Positions 25,547-34,567 of a stretch of DNA of 64,000 nucleotides are shown here, one piece after another. The notes under the pieces are model-generated. The model made no database searches. It was not told where the DNA came from and saw only the letters and a list, made by a program, of their open reading frames with translations. Where the stretch lies: positions 620,001-684,000 of the forward strand of contig NZ_CANKYS010000001.1 in the NCBI RefSeq assembly GCF_947488025.1. Direction: 5' to 3'. The stretch is from an uncultured Nocardioides sp. Lineage in GTDB: Bacteria > Actinomycetota > Actinomycetes > Propionibacteriales > Nocardioidaceae. The position numbers and the translations under genes are program-made. Position 1 is the stretch's first letter, and every line of letters begins with the position of its first letter.

Positions 25547-25936
25547 TCACTTGACGGTGACGGTGGCGCCGGCGGCCTCGAGGGCCTCCTTGGCCTTGTC
25601 CGCGGCGGCCTTGTCGACGTTCTCGAGGATCGTCTTGGGCGCGGCCTCGACGAGGTCCTTGGCCTCCTTCAGGCCGAGGGAGGTCAGGGCGCGCACCTCC
25701 TTGATGACGTTGATCTTCTTGTCGCCGGCGGCCTCGAGGACGACCTCGAAGTCGGTCTTCTCCTCGGCGGCGTCGCCACCGGCAGCGCCACCGGCGGCCG
25801 GGGCAGCGGCCACGGCGACGGGGGCAGCGGCGGTCACGCCGAAGGTGTCCTCGAACTGCTTCACGAACTCGGAGAGCTCGATGAGGGTCATCTCCTTGAA
25901 CGCGTCAAGGAGCTCGTCGGTGCTGAGCTTCGCCAT
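25547..25936 (-). CDS. rplL: 50S ribosomal protein L7/L12
   Basis: This is L7/L12 (129 aa), the stalk protein that recruits translation factors. The N-terminal dimerisation domain is [21 protein letters not shown]. An Ala/Gly/Pro-rich hinge follows, and then the C-terminal domain [23 protein letters not shown] ... [11 protein letters not shown] ... [20 protein letters not shown], abbreviated here. The ATG at 25936 is the family start; AAAGG lies upstream on the minus strand. It follows rplJ by 89 bp, as in the standard L10 operon. Confidence 0.97.
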   Translation of the reverse strand: MAKLSTDELLDAFKEMTLIELSEFVKQFEDTFGVTAAAPVAVAAAPAAGGAAGGDAAEEKTDFEVVLEAAGDKKINVIKEVRALTSLGLKEAKDLVEAAPKTILENVDKAAADKAKEALEAAGATVTVK

Positions 25937-26025
25937 GATGGCAAACCTTTCGTCAGTGGGCGGCAGCGTGGCGCGGAGCGACACGCTCGCCCGATGTGTT
26001 CTGTAGGTGGTGTACGTCGGCCTGG

Positions 26026-26691
26026 TCAGGCGTCGGTGGACTCGGCGGCCGGCTCGGCAGCCTCGTCGGTCGCCGCGGGCTCGGCGGCCTCCTCCGAAGA
26101 GGGGGCCTCCTCGACCGGGGCGTCCTCGGCAGCCGGAGCAGCCGGCGTACCGGCACCACCTGCGAGGATCGAGGGGTCCTGCTCGGCCTTGGCCTGCAGC
26201 GCACCCGCGAGACGGGCGGCCTGGGCGATCGGCGCGTTGAGCAGGTAGACGGCCTGGGAGAGGCTGGCGAGCATCGCGCCCGCCATCTTGCCCAGGAGCA
26301 CCTCGCGCGACTCGAGATCGGCCAGCTTGGCGATCTCGGCAGCGTCGAGGGGCTTGCCGTCCAGGACTCCACCCTTGATCACAAGGGCGGGGTTGGCCTT
26401 GGCAAAGTCACGCAGACCCTTGGCGGCCTCGACCACGTCTCCATTGATGAAGGCGATGGCGGTGGGGCCGGTCAGCAGGTCGTCGAAGCCTTCGATGCCC
26501 ACCTCGGTGGCGGCGATCTTGGCAAGCGTGTTCTTGACCACGGCATAGTTGGCGTTCTCGCCGAGGGCACGCCGCAGGTCCTGCAGCTGCTTCACGGTGA
26601 GCCCGCGGTACTCGGTCAGCACAGCGCCGGCGGAGCCGTTGAAGGACTCAACGATCTCTGCGACGGCGGCAGTCTTTTCTGGCCGCGCCAT
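26026..26691 (-). CDS. rplJ: 50S ribosomal protein L10
   Basis: L10 (221 aa) forms the base of the ribosomal stalk and binds L7/L12 dimers. Family features are [28 protein letters not shown], cut here to its landmark [16 protein letters not shown], and [29 protein letters not shown] and [15 protein letters not shown] long acidic Ala/Glu tail of about 45 residues follows the L12-binding helix, longer than in most bacteria but usual in actinobacteria. A leader of about 270 nt with a hairpin precedes it. Confidence 0.96.
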   Translation of the reverse strand: MARPEKTAAVAEIVESFNGSAGAVLTEYRGLTVKQLQDLRRALGENANYAVVKNTLAKIAATEVGIEGFDDLLTGPTAIAFINGDVVEAAKGLRDFAKANPALVIKGGVLDGKPLDAAEIAKLADLESREVLLGKMAGAMLASLSQAVYLLNAPIAQAARLAGALQAKAEQDPSILAGGAGTPAAPAAEDAPVEEAPSSEEAAEPAATDEAAEPAAESTDA

Positions 26692-26739
26692 GGGTCTCCT
26701 TCCGGGGTTGACCACCGGCATCTGGCCCACAGACGACGA

Positions 26740-26765
26740 ACGCCCTGAGCACAGGCTCAGGGCGT
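26740..26765 (-). promoter_or_regulatory. hairpin in the rplJ leader (possible L10 leader element)
   Basis: Eleven-bp arms (ACGCCCTGAGC and its complement) flank a 4-nt loop 49-75 nt before the rplJ start codon. In transcript sense it is followed by a U-containing stretch. L10 operons are often autoregulated through a leader RNA; assigning this hairpin to that role is inference. Confidence 0.4.
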
Positions 26766-26976
26766 GGGTGCGGCCGGAGCCGCTGCTCTGAATCCTGCGC
26801 CGGCCGCCCGCTGCTGCGGACCTTCGGTCACGAGCGAGGAGCTCGTGACAACCTGCGGTCTCTGGTTTCGAGTGGAACAGTACGCGCCGGGGCGCGGACC
26901 AGACAAATCGGTGGGGTCGGCCCGCAAACCGCGCAATCGCCCCACCCCGGCCGCCCATCACTGGTCCAATGGCCCC

Positions 26977-27966
26977 GTGGATCACCAGCTCATGACCGTG
27001 GGGGCCTCCCTGGCCCGTAGCGACGAACGCATGCTCACCGGACGCAACGCGGCCGGGCGCCTCTGGAAGACCGGCTTCGGGGGCCTCGACCCCCTGATCG
27101 GGGGCGGGATGCGGGCCGGCTCCCTGGTGCTGCTCGCCGGACCTCAGGGCCTCGGCAAGTCGACGTTCGCCCTCCAGGTCGCGCGCAACAACGCCGCCAC
27201 CGGCCGCCCGGTCCTCTACTTCTCCTACGAGCACGACGCCGAGGACCTGACGCAGAAGCTCATCGCCATGGAGGCCGGCGAGCTCGACGACTCCGACCAG
27301 GTGCGGGTCACCAGCATCAGGTCCATCTTCGACGACCTGTGGGTCAGCTCCCTGGAGCACCGCCTGGAGTCGGTCCCCTCCGGTGTCGAGGCGCTGACCC
27401 GTGTCGCGCAGTACTCCGAGATGCTGTTCGTGCACCGCTCCACCGGCTCACGCACCGACCTCGCCGCGATCCAGAACGCCATCGACGCCGTGCGCGAGCT
27501 CTCGGGCACGACCCCGCTGGTGGTCGTGGACTACCTGCAGAAGGTGAAGTCGGCCCACGAGGACGAGGAGTCCAGCACCACCGAGATCGTCGAGGGCCTC
27601 AAGGACCTCGCCATCGACATCAGCGCGCCGGTCCTCGCGATCGCCGCGGCCGACAAGGAGGCCCTCCGCTCGGGCAAGCGGATGCGGGCCAACGACCTGC
27701 GCGGCTCGAGCGCCCTGGCCTACGAGGCCGATGTCGTGCTGGTGCTCAACAACAAGTTCGACATCGTCGCCCGCCACCACCTGACCTACGACCTCGGCAA
27801 CGCCGAGCGCTTCCGCGACTACGCCGTCCTGACGGTGGAGAAGAACCGATTCGGTCGCGACGGAGCGGTGCTGCAGTTCCGCACCCGCTTCGACCAGGGC
27901 CGCTACGAGCCGGAGGGCTCGGAGGTCAAGGAGCAGCTGATCGACGAGCGGGTCTTCCGGGAGTGA
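26977..27966 (+). CDS. stand-alone DnaB-like helicase-domain ATPase
   Basis: This 329-residue protein consists of only the RecA-fold DnaB C-terminal domain. It has Walker [10 protein letters not shown] (about residues 51-59), a Walker B strand ending in VVVDYLQK and a late DnaB-type segment [19 protein letters not shown], then [18 protein letters not shown]. The DnaB N-terminal primase-binding domain is absent, so it is not the replicative helicase; a role in DNA repair or another RecA-like process is possible. The GTG at 26977 is chosen as the first start consistent with the domain; the frame is open upstream to 26764 but there it would cover the rplJ leader. It is divergent from rplJ. Confidence 0.75.
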   Translation: MDHQLMTVGASLARSDERMLTGRNAAGRLWKTGFGGLDPLIGGGMRAGSLVLLAGPQGLGKSTFALQVARNNAATGRPVLYFSYEHDAEDLTQKLIAMEAGELDDSDQVRVTSIRSIFDDLWVSSLEHRLESVPSGVEALTRVAQYSEMLFVHRSTGSRTDLAAIQNAIDAVRELSGTTPLVVVDYLQKVKSAHEDEESSTTEIVEGLKDLAIDISAPVLAIAAADKEALRSGKRMRANDLRGSSALAYEADVVLVLNNKFDIVARHHLTYDLGNAERFRDYAVLTVEKNRFGRDGAVLQFRTRFDQGRYEPEGSEVKEQLIDERVFRE

Positions 27967-28003
27967 GGGGCCGTGTCAGTCTTGGCGACCCGCCCGCCGT
28001 CGC

Positions 28004-28861
28004 TCACATCCCCGGCTGCTGGGTGACCTGGCTGGCCGGGGGCTCCTCGATCTCGACGTCGGTGCCGAAGTCGGAGTAGGTGCCCTCGGTGGTCGTGGTG
28101 GTCGGCTTGCCGCCGCCGACGGCCGGGATCTGCATGGTCTGGGTGAACTTGCGGGGCAGGTCGTCGGCGTCGACCCACATCTCGGTCACGAGCTCGTCGG
28201 GGAGCATGTCGGCCATCGCGGCCGGGAACTCCATGGCCTTGAGGTACTGCGTCGGGTCGAGGGTGATCCGGTAGCGGTTGGCCTCGACGCCGTCGACGTC
28301 CTCGGACCCGACGAGCTCGAGCTTCTTCGGCGCCTCCATGGCCTTGAACATGACCTCGGGATCGGTCGCCTTGCCGATCATCCCGAACAGCGAGTTGGGG
28401 TCGCTCAGGTCGATCTTGAGCCACTTGTCGCCGGTGCCGAGGTCGGGCGACTTCATGTACATCGCCTTGCCGAGCAGGATCATCTCCATCGCCTGCGCGC
28501 CCGTGCTGGAGGCCTGCATCTCGACGCCGTCGGCACCGAAGCGGGCCTGGCCCGTCATGGTCTGCGTCTGGCCGGCGGAGCCCGACGTGGTCTCGAACGC
28601 GAAGGTCTCGGCCTCGCGCATGGCCTCCATGACGGCGGGATAGAACTCGTCGGCGGACAGCTCGGCCAGCGAGGCCTCGGCAGGCTCCTCGGTCTCCTCG
28701 CCGCCGGCCGCCTCGTCGGTGGTCGCGTCGCTGCTCTCGTCGGTCGCCGAGCTGGTGGACTCGCCGGAGCCGGAGTCGTCGCTGCACGCGGCGAGCCCGA
28801 CCCCCATGGTCAGCACCAGGGCGGCAGAGCCGAGGCGGCGGGCGAGGGGCGTGACGCGCAT
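28004..28861 (-). CDS. LppX/LprAFG-like lipoprotein
   Basis: This 285-residue secreted lipoprotein has a signal peptide of about 25 residues ending in a lipobox (LAAC, lipidated Cys26). An acidic Ser/Asp/Glu linker of about 45 residues follows, and then a beta-rich domain (FAFETTSGSAGQTQTMTGQA, LGKAMYMKSPD, KWLKIDLSDP, RYRITLDPTQYLKAM, EMWVDADDLPRKFTQTM). This order resembles the LppX/LprG family of lipid-carrying lipoproteins in actinobacteria. The ATG follows AGGAGAC. It stands alone downstream of the rplK-rplA unit with a terminator between. Ligand unknown. Confidence 0.7.
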   Translation of the reverse strand: MRVTPLARRLGSAALVLTMGVGLAACSDDSGSGESTSSATDESSDATTDEAAGGEETEEPAEASLAELSADEFYPAVMEAMREAETFAFETTSGSAGQTQTMTGQARFGADGVEMQASSTGAQAMEMILLGKAMYMKSPDLGTGDKWLKIDLSDPNSLFGMIGKATDPEVMFKAMEAPKKLELVGSEDVDGVEANRYRITLDPTQYLKAMEFPAAMADMLPDELVTEMWVDADDLPRKFTQTMQIPAVGGGKPTTTTTEGTYSDFGTDVEIEEPPASQVTQQPGM

Positions 28862-28980
28862 GTGTGTCTCCTGGGACGAGTGGTACGACGGTTCGGGTGG
28901 CAGGTGTGCCACTGACGTTCTACCCGATGCACCCCCAGCCAAACGGCGTACGGCCGCGGGAAGCAGAACGGGAAGCAGAA

Positions 28981-29013
28981 CGGCCCGGCCGCCCCGAGGG
29001 GGCGACCGGGCCG
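28981..29013 (-). terminator. terminator after rplA
   Basis: A 15-bp stem with one mismatch and a 3-nt loop (CGGCCCGGCCGCCCC / GAG / complement) lies 17 nt past the rplA stop codon and before the lipoprotein gene, closing the rplK-rplA transcript. Confidence 0.65.
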
Positions 29014-29029
29014 GTCAGGCGGCGGTGGA

Positions 29030-29752
29030 TCAGGCCTGGACGGCCTCGTCCTCCGACGCGACGTTCTTCACGCGGTTGGGGTCGACCTGGATGCCGGGGC
29101 CCATCGTCGTGGAGACGGTGATCTTCTTGATGTAGCGACCCTTGGAGCTGGCCGGCTTGAGACGCAGCACCTCCTCGAGGGCAGCGGCATAGTTCTCCGC
29201 GAGCTGGGCCTCGGAGAAGGACGCCTTGCCGATGATGAAGTGCAGGTTGGCGTGGCGGTCGACGCGGAACTCGATCTTGCCGCCCTTGATGTCCGTGACG
29301 GCCTTGGCGACGTCGGGGGTCACCGTGCCGGTCTTCGGGTTGGGCATGAGCGAGCGCGGGCCGAGGACGCGGCCGAGGCGGCCGACCTTGCCCATCATGT
29401 CGGGCGTCGCGACGACGGCGTCGAAGTCGAGCCAGCCGCCGGCGACCTTCTCGATCAGCTCGTCGCCACCGACGAACTCGGCGCCGGCCTCTCGGGCGGC
29501 GTCGGCCTTGTCGGCGTTGGCGAACACGAGGACACGGGCGGTCTTGCCGGTGCCGTGCGGGAGGTTGACGGTGCCGCGGACCATCTGGTCGGCCTTGCGC
29601 GGGTCGACACCCAGGCGCATGACGACGTCGAGGGTCTCGTCGAACTTCTTCTTGGAGCCACCCTTGGCGATCTTGATGGCGGCCAGCGGCGCGTAGAGCT
29701 CGTCCTTGTCGAACGTCTCGGCGGCCGCGCGGTAGGTCTTGCTGCGCTGCAT
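29030..29752 (-). CDS. rplA: 50S ribosomal protein L1
   Basis: L1 (240 aa) forms the mobile L1 stalk of the large subunit. It has [21 protein letters not shown], cut to its core [51 protein letters not shown] and [18 protein letters not shown]. The length matches the bacterial family. It follows rplK by 62 bp. L1 often autoregulates this operon by binding a leader; I see no distinctive hairpin in the short gap. Confidence 0.97.
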   Translation of the reverse strand: MQRSKTYRAAAETFDKDELYAPLAAIKIAKGGSKKKFDETLDVVMRLGVDPRKADQMVRGTVNLPHGTGKTARVLVFANADKADAAREAGAEFVGGDELIEKVAGGWLDFDAVVATPDMMGKVGRLGRVLGPRSLMPNPKTGTVTPDVAKAVTDIKGGKIEFRVDRHANLHFIIGKASFSEAQLAENYAAALEEVLRLKPASSKGRYIKKITVSTTMGPGIQVDPNRVKNVASEDEAVQA

Positions 29753-29814
29753 TGTCTTCTCGATTCTCTGGTGCGAAGGATGTGGTTAGCGAGCCAGCGC
29801 GGCTCTCCCACGTG

Positions 29815-30243
29815 TCAGTCGGTCGTGACGCCCATCGAGCGCGCAGTGCCCTCGACGATCTTCATGGCCGCGTCGATGTCGTTGGCGTTCAGGTCAGGCA
29901 GCTTGGTGGTCGCGATCTCGCGGACCTGGTCCTTGGTCAGCTTGCCGACCTTGTCCTTGTGCGGGACGCCCGAACCCTTGGAAAGCCCGGCAGCCTTCTT
30001 GATGAGCTCGGCGGCCGGCGGGGTCTTGGTGATGAAGTCGAACGTGCGGTCCTCGTAGATGGTGATCTCGACGGGGATCACGTTGCCGCGCATGGACTCG
30101 GTCTGGGCGTTGTAGGCCTTGCAGAAGTCCATGATGTTGACGCCGTGCGGGCCGAGCGCCGTACCGACCGGCGGGGCCGGGGTGGCCGAACCGGCCTGCA
30201 GCTGCACCTTGACGAGTGCGGCGATCTTCTTCTTGGGAGGCAT
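29815..30243 (-). CDS. rplK: 50S ribosomal protein L11
   Basis: L11 (142 aa) binds 23S rRNA at the GTPase-associated centre. Landmarks are [55 protein letters not shown] and the C-terminal [20 protein letters not shown]. The Pro-rich hinge that binds thiopeptides is intact. It is first of the rplK-rplA pair; nusG and secE lie upstream on the same strand, separated by a 218-bp gap with a dispersed repeat. Confidence 0.97.
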   Translation of the reverse strand: MPPKKKIAALVKVQLQAGSATPAPPVGTALGPHGVNIMDFCKAYNAQTESMRGNVIPVEITIYEDRTFDFITKTPPAAELIKKAAGLSKGSGVPHKDKVGKLTKDQVREIATTKLPDLNANDIDAAMKIVEGTARSMGVTTD

Positions 30244-30358
30244 TGCCTTCTTCTTTCTCTCGTGTGGTCATGACGAGGGCACCTGCCCCCTGCCACGGGT
30301 TGTTGCTACTTCATTGTCGCTTCTGCACGGCCAGCGATGAAATCAAGCCGCTCAGGTG

Positions 30359-30420
30359 GGTTTCAAGACGCGTCACGCAATCCCTCGCTCCGCTCGGGTC
30401 TACGTCGACGCTCCTCAACC
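30359..30420. repeat. dispersed intergenic repeat copy A (GGTTTCRA ... CTCAACC type)
   Basis: The stretch begins GGTTTCAAGACGCG, has GCTCCGCTCG in the middle and ends GCTCCTCAACC. It matches the layout of the copy at 35028-35080 (opposite orientation) and the short core at 49725-49743. It lies between rplK and nusG. Confidence 0.5.
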
Positions 30421-30461
30421 TCTTCGTCCTGCGAAGTCCTCGCAAGCTCGGACTTCGGGAC

Positions 30462-31310
30462 TCAGACCTTCTGGATCTGCGAGAACGACAGCTCGACCGG
30501 CGTCTCGCGGCCGAAGATCTCGACGAGGGCCTTGACGCGCTGGGACTCGGCGTTGATCTCGGTGATCGTCGCGTGGAGCGTGGCGAACGGACCGTCGACC
30601 ACCATGACCGAGTCGGACACGTCGAAGTCGGCGACCTCGACCGGCTTGCGCGGCGTGGTGGAGGCACCCTTCTCGCCCGAGGCGGCGGCCTCGGCCTCGG
30701 CGACGGCAACGACGGCCGGCGCGAGCATGTCCTCGACCTCGCTCATGCTCAGCGGCACGGGCTGGTGGCTGTGGCCCACGAAGCCGGTGACCGACGGCGT
30801 GTGGCGCACGGCGGACCAGGACTCGTCGGTGAGGTCCATGCGGACCAGGACGTAGCCGGGGAGGACGGTGCGGGTGACCATCTTGCGCTGGCCGTTCTTG
30901 ATCTCCGCGACCTCCTCGGTGGGGACCACGATCTCGTGGATGTAGTCCTCCATGTTGAGGGAGATGATGCGGTTCTCGAGGTTGTGCTTGACCCGCTTCT
31001 CCATACCGGAGTAGGTGTGCACGACGAACCAGTCGCCCGGCTTGGCCCACAGCTCGCGGCGGAAGGCCTCGAGGGGGTCGTTGTCCTCGGCGGCGGTGTC
31101 GGTGGACTCCTCGTCGGAGTCGGCGGACTCCTCGTCGACCGGCTCCTGGTCGGCGGCCTCGGTGTCGGACACCTCAGGGGCGTCGTCACCGGCCTCGTCG
31201 GTCACGTCCTCGGTGTCCTCGACGACGTCGGCGTCGGCGTCCTCGGGGGTCACCTCGTCGACGGACTCGACCTGGTCGTCGACCTGGTCCACGTCATGGT
31301 TGTCAGACAC
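30462..31310 (-). CDS. nusG: transcription termination/antitermination protein NusG
   Basis: NusG (282 aa) binds RNA polymerase and couples transcription with translation and Rho. An acidic Asp/Glu/Val extension of about 85 residues comes first, as is usual in actinobacteria. The NGN domain follows ([40 protein letters not shown]) with a C-terminal KOW domain ([39 protein letters not shown]). An Ala/Glu/Gly linker of about 40 residues separates the two. It sits 50 bp downstream of secE. Confidence 0.96.
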   Translation of the reverse strand: MSDNHDVDQVDDQVESVDEVTPEDADADVVEDTEDVTDEAGDDAPEVSDTEAADQEPVDEESADSDEESTDTAAEDNDPLEAFRRELWAKPGDWFVVHTYSGMEKRVKHNLENRIISLNMEDYIHEIVVPTEEVAEIKNGQRKMVTRTVLPGYVLVRMDLTDESWSAVRHTPSVTGFVGHSHQPVPLSMSEVEDMLAPAVVAVAEAEAAASGEKGASTTPRKPVEVADFDVSDSVMVVDGPFATLHATITEINAESQRVKALVEIFGRETPVELSFSQIQKV

Positions 31311-31360
31311 GTCTCACTCCGTAGTTCGTAGCTGGGGGCGGGGAACTGTCTCCCCCGTCG

Positions 31361-31618
31361 TCACTGGACGCTGCTGCCGCCGGTGAAGACCTCGAAGACC
31401 AGCTTTCCGAAAGCCAGGTCGAGGACCGTCACGAGCGCCATCACCACGACGACGAAGACCAGCACGACGAAGAAGTAGGTGATCAGCTGCTGCTGGGTGG
31501 GCCACACCACCTTGCGGAGCTCGGCCACCACCTGGCGCAGGAACGTGGCGGGGCTGGTGCGCCCACGGTCGTCGCCGCGCGAGTCGCGCCGGTCCTGAAC
31601 CGCGTTGCCGTCAGCCAC
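31361..31618 (-). CDS. secE: preprotein translocase subunit SecE
   Basis: SecE (85 aa) is an essential partner of SecY in the Sec channel. After a basic N-terminus it has the conserved amphipathic LRQVVAELRKVVWPTQQQL and a single membrane helix (TYFFVVLVFVVVVMALVTVL). The GTG at 31618 is preceded by GAAGG at 8 nt; a GTG at 31627 is possible. It lies between tRNA-Trp and nusG, the standard actinobacterial order. Confidence 0.95.
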   Translation of the reverse strand: MADGNAVQDRRDSRGDDRGRTSPATFLRQVVAELRKVVWPTQQQLITYFFVVLVFVVVVMALVTVLDLAFGKLVFEVFTGGSSVQ

Positions 31619-31657
31619 GTCATCCACCTTCTCGTTGTTGCTGTGCAGTGTTCCTCG

Positions 31658-31730
31658 CAGGGCACGAGGGACTTGAACCCCCAACCTTCGGTTTTGGAGA
31701 CCGATGCTCTGCCAGTTGAGCTAGTGCCCT
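31658..31730 (-). tRNA. tRNA-Trp (anticodon CCA)
   Basis: The cloverleaf is complete: 7-bp acceptor AGGGCAC/GTGCCCT, D-arm AGCTCAACTGGCAGAGC, anticodon loop with CCA, T-loop GGTTCAAGTCC and discriminator G. CCA is not encoded. It sits just upstream of secE. Confidence 0.95.
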
Positions 31731-31880
31731 CCGGTGGCCTCGTCCCCATCACTGGGGGCATGCCGAAGCATGTGGCGAAACCACCAATCCGGAAGCATAC
31801 GGGGCGGCCCCGGTCCCAGTCGAACCGAGGCACCCCACCGGCCGAGCGGGACGCGCACCGGGTCCCCCTACGATGCGGGC

Positions 31881-32930
31881 ATGGCAGGTGCGGGGGCAGG
31901 GCCGGCGGAGGGTGCTGAGCAGCGCCGCGAGGTGTCCCGGCTCCCGAAGGCCCACCTCCACCTGCACTTCACCGGGTCGATGCGGCACGGCACGCTGCTC
32001 GAGCTGGCCGAGCGCGACGGCATCGCGCTGCCCGACTCGCTGGTCGAGGACTGGCCACCGCGGCTGAGCGCCGCCGACGAGAAGGGCTGGTTCCGCTTCC
32101 AGCGCCTCTACGACGTGGCGCGCTCGGTGCTGCGCACGCCCGACGACGTACGCCGCCTCGTGCTGGAGGCGGCCGAGGACGACGTGCGCGACGGCGGTCG
32201 CTGGCTGGAGATCCAGGTCGACCCCAGCGGCTACGCCGCCCGCTTCGGCGGCATCACCGCCTTCACCGACCTCGTCCTCGACTGCGTGCGCAACGCGTCG
32301 GAGCGCACCGGGCTGGGCATCGCGGTCGTCATCGCCGCCAACCGCACCCGCCACCCGCTCGACGCCCGCACGCTGGCGCGCCTGGCCGCCCAGTACGCGG
32401 GCCGGGGCGTGGTCGGCTTCGGGCTGTCCAACGACGAGCGCCGTGGGCGCACGGAGGACTTCGAGGGGGCGTTCCGGATCGCCGAGCGCGCCGGTCTGCT
32501 GCTCGTGCCGCACGGCGGCGAGCTGCGCGGGCCCGACCACGTGCGGCAGTGCCTCGACCGCCTCGGCGCCCACCGCCTCGGGCACGGCGTACGCAGCGCG
32601 GAGGACCCGGCACTGCTGGACCGGCTCGTCGGGTCCGGCGTCGCGCTCGAGGTCTGCCCGGTCTCCAACGTCTCGCTCGGCGTCTACAGCGACCTGACCT
32701 CGGTGCCGCTGCCGCAGCTCCTCGCCGCCGGCGCGACGGTCGCGCTGGGCGCCGACGACCCGCTGCTCTTCGGCTCCCGGCTCGCCGGTCAGTACGCCAC
32801 GATGCGCGCCGCCCACGACCTCGACGACGCCACGCTGGCCCGGCTGGCGCTGATGTCGTTCGAGGCCTCGCAGGCACCGTCCGACGTCGTGGCGGCGGCG
32901 AAGCGGGACATCGCCACCTGGCTCGCCTGA
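31881..32930 (+). CDS. add: adenosine deaminase
   Basis: This amidohydrolase-fold deaminase (349 aa) converts adenosine to inosine in purine salvage. It has the metal-binding HLHLHFTGS (family: H-x-H), PHGGELRGP (family HAGE-type His and Glu), the HRLGHGVR histidine motif, CPVSNVSLG and GADDPLLFGS with the catalytic Asp pair. Gly replaces the usual Ala in HAGE, a mild change. I chose the ATG at 31881; upstream frame sequence overlaps the tRNA. It converges on murB across two long inverted repeats. Confidence 0.88.
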   Translation: MAGAGAGPAEGAEQRREVSRLPKAHLHLHFTGSMRHGTLLELAERDGIALPDSLVEDWPPRLSAADEKGWFRFQRLYDVARSVLRTPDDVRRLVLEAAEDDVRDGGRWLEIQVDPSGYAARFGGITAFTDLVLDCVRNASERTGLGIAVVIAANRTRHPLDARTLARLAAQYAGRGVVGFGLSNDERRGRTEDFEGAFRIAERAGLLLVPHGGELRGPDHVRQCLDRLGAHRLGHGVRSAEDPALLDRLVGSGVALEVCPVSNVSLGVYSDLTSVPLPQLLAAGATVALGADDPLLFGSRLAGQYATMRAAHDLDDATLARLALMSFEASQAPSDVVAAAKRDIATWLA

Positions 32931-32942
32931 GCCTCCCCACGA

Positions 32943-33005
32943 GGTATCTAGGGACGATCTGGCGGCAAAAGGGGTCCCCCGCCCACAGTTTCGTCCCTAG
33001 ATACC
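32943..33005. repeat. inverted repeat 1 between add and murB
   Basis: Perfect 15-bp arms GGTATCTAGGGACGA (32943-32957) and the complement (32991-33005) flank 33 nt that themselves can pair (GGCGG/CCGCC, GGGG/CCCC). It lies 12 nt past the add stop. It could act as a terminator or be a miniature inverted-repeat element; no coding potential is seen. Confidence 0.65.
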
Positions 33006-33023
33006 GGATGAGCCCAGGACCGC

Positions 33024-33084
33024 GCACGTGCGGCGGAAGTGGCCCCGGATCCGCCGTTCCAAGGGCCACATCCGCCGCACGTGC
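33024..33084. repeat. inverted repeat 2 between add and murB
   Basis: Arms of 22 bp with one mismatch (33024-33045 and 33063-33084, beginning GCACGTGCGGCGGA) flank a 17-nt loop. It lies 18 bp beyond inverted repeat 1 and 28 bp before the murB stop, so it probably serves as the murB terminator in the minus direction. Its length and perfection are well above a routine terminator. Confidence 0.65.
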
Positions 33085-33111
33085 TGACAGGTGGGCCGCC
33101 GAGGCCTGGGG

Positions 33112-34170
33112 TCAGAGGGAGCAGCCGACCGTCACGGGCTCGTTGACGAGGGTGACCCCGAAGCGCTCGCGCACCCCGTCGCGGACCTCCCGGGCCAGGG
33201 TGAGCAGCTCCTCGGTGGTGGCGCCGCCGCGGTTGGTGAGGGCGAGCGTGTGCTTGGTGGACAGCCGTACCCGGTCCCCCGCGGCCGCGCTGGCGTAGCC
33301 CTTGCCGAAGCCGGCGTGCTCGATGAGCCACGCGGCGCTCGACTTCACCGAGCCGTCGGGCTGGTCCCAGCGCGGGGCGCCGTCGGGCAGCGCGGCGGCC
33401 TGCTCGGGGGTCAGGAACGGGTTGGTGAAGAACGAGCCCGCGCTCCAGGTGTCGTGGTCGGCGTCGTCGAGGACCATCCCCTTGCCGCCCCTGAGGGCGA
33501 GCACGGCGTCGCGCACCGCCGCCAGCGGGGCCCGCTCGCCCGGCTGGACGCCGAGGTGGCGCGCCAGCTCGGCGTACGCCACCGGCTCGGACAGGTCGCC
33601 CTGCCGCAGCTGGAAGGTCACCTCGAGCACGACGTAGCGCCCGGGCTCGGCCTTGAAGCGGCTGTGGCGGTAGCCGAAGGCGCAGTCCGCGGCGGCGAAG
33701 GTGCGCTGCGTGCGGTCGACGCGGTCCCACGTGCGGACCCGGGAGATGGTCTGCGAGACGTCCTGGCCGTAGGCGCCGACGTTCTGGATCGGCGTCGAGC
33801 CGACGGCTCCGGGGATCCCGGACAGCGCCTCGATACCGGCCCACCCGTGGGTGACGGCCCGCGCCACCAGCGCGTCCCAGTCCTCGCCTGCCGCCACCGT
33901 GAGCACCACGCCCCCGCACTGGGCGAGGGCGTCCACGTCGCAGGTGTCGGTGTCGGCGTCGACGCCGGTGGTCGCGACCTGCACCACCCGGCCGTCGAAG
34001 CCCTCGTCGGCGACCACCAGGTTGGAGCCGCCGGACAGCAGCAGGACGGGCGTGCCGGCAGCGTCGGCGTCGGCGACGGCGGCGACCAGCTCGCACTCGG
34101 TGGTGGCCCGCACCCACTCGCGGCCGGGACCACCCAGGCGCAGGGTGGTGTGGTCGCGCAGGTCAGGCAC
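33112..34170 (-). CDS. murB: UDP-N-acetylenolpyruvoylglucosamine reductase
   Basis: MurB (352 aa) is the NADPH/FAD enzyme making UDP-N-acetylmuramate for peptidoglycan. It has TTLRLGGPG, the FAD-binding VLLLSGGSNLVVAD, GWAGIEALSGIPGAVGSTPIQNVGAYGQ (landmark IPGAVGSTPIQNVGAYG), AFGYRHSRFK, and the catalytic Ser in SAGSFFTNPF with a C-terminal Glu in GATTEELLTLAREV. This is a type I MurB. It overlaps the hadB stop by 8 bp and is therefore the third gene of hadA-hadB-murB. Confidence 0.95.
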   Translation of the reverse strand: MPDLRDHTTLRLGGPGREWVRATTECELVAAVADADAAGTPVLLLSGGSNLVVADEGFDGRVVQVATTGVDADTDTCDVDALAQCGGVVLTVAAGEDWDALVARAVTHGWAGIEALSGIPGAVGSTPIQNVGAYGQDVSQTISRVRTWDRVDRTQRTFAAADCAFGYRHSRFKAEPGRYVVLEVTFQLRQGDLSEPVAYAELARHLGVQPGERAPLAAVRDAVLALRGGKGMVLDDADHDTWSAGSFFTNPFLTPEQAAALPDGAPRWDQPDGSVKSSAAWLIEHAGFGKGYASAAAGDRVRLSTKHTLALTNRGGATTEELLTLAREVRDGVRERFGVTLVNEPVTVGCSL

Positions 34171-34567
34171 GGACGGTGGCCTCGCGCACGACGGCCTTCG
34201 GCATGCCGAGCACCTTCTGGCCCTCGCAGGTCACCTCGAGCGCGAGGGTGACGAGTCCGTCCGCCACCGACTTCACGGTGCCGCCGACGACGACCTCCGC
34301 ACCGCCCTCGGCGGGTACGACGACGGGGCTGGTGAACTTCGCCCCGAGGTCGACGACCTCCGCGCCGCCGGTCCACTCCGCGACCGCGCGGCCGACCAGG
34401 GCGAGGGTGTACATGCCGTGCGCGATCACCCCGGGGAGGCCGACGCTGCGGGCGACGTCCTCGTCCTGGTGGATCGGGTTGTGGTCGCCGCTCGCGTCGG
34501 CGTAGGCGACGAGGTCGGCACGGGTGACCGTGAAGGTCCTGGTCCCGAGCACGTCCCCGGCGATCAC
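34163..34567 (-). CDS. hadB: MaoC-family (3R)-hydroxyacyl dehydratase, HadB-like
   Basis: This hot-dog-fold dehydratase (134 aa) carries the hydratase-2 catalytic motif DASGDHNPIHQDEDVAR (Asp and His) and GVIAHGMYTLALVGRAV. In mycobacteria HadB is the catalytic partner of HadA or HadC in FAS-II elongation. Its start overlaps the hadA stop by 4 bp. In a Nocardioides-like host without mycolates the role is probably fatty acyl dehydration in another lipid pathway; that is inference. Confidence 0.88.
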   Translation of the reverse strand: MIAGDVLGTRTFTVTRADLVAYADASGDHNPIHQDEDVARSVGLPGVIAHGMYTLALVGRAVAEWTGGAEVVDLGAKFTSPVVVPAEGGAEVVVGGTVKSVADGLVTLALEVTCEGQKVLGMPKAVVREATVRA

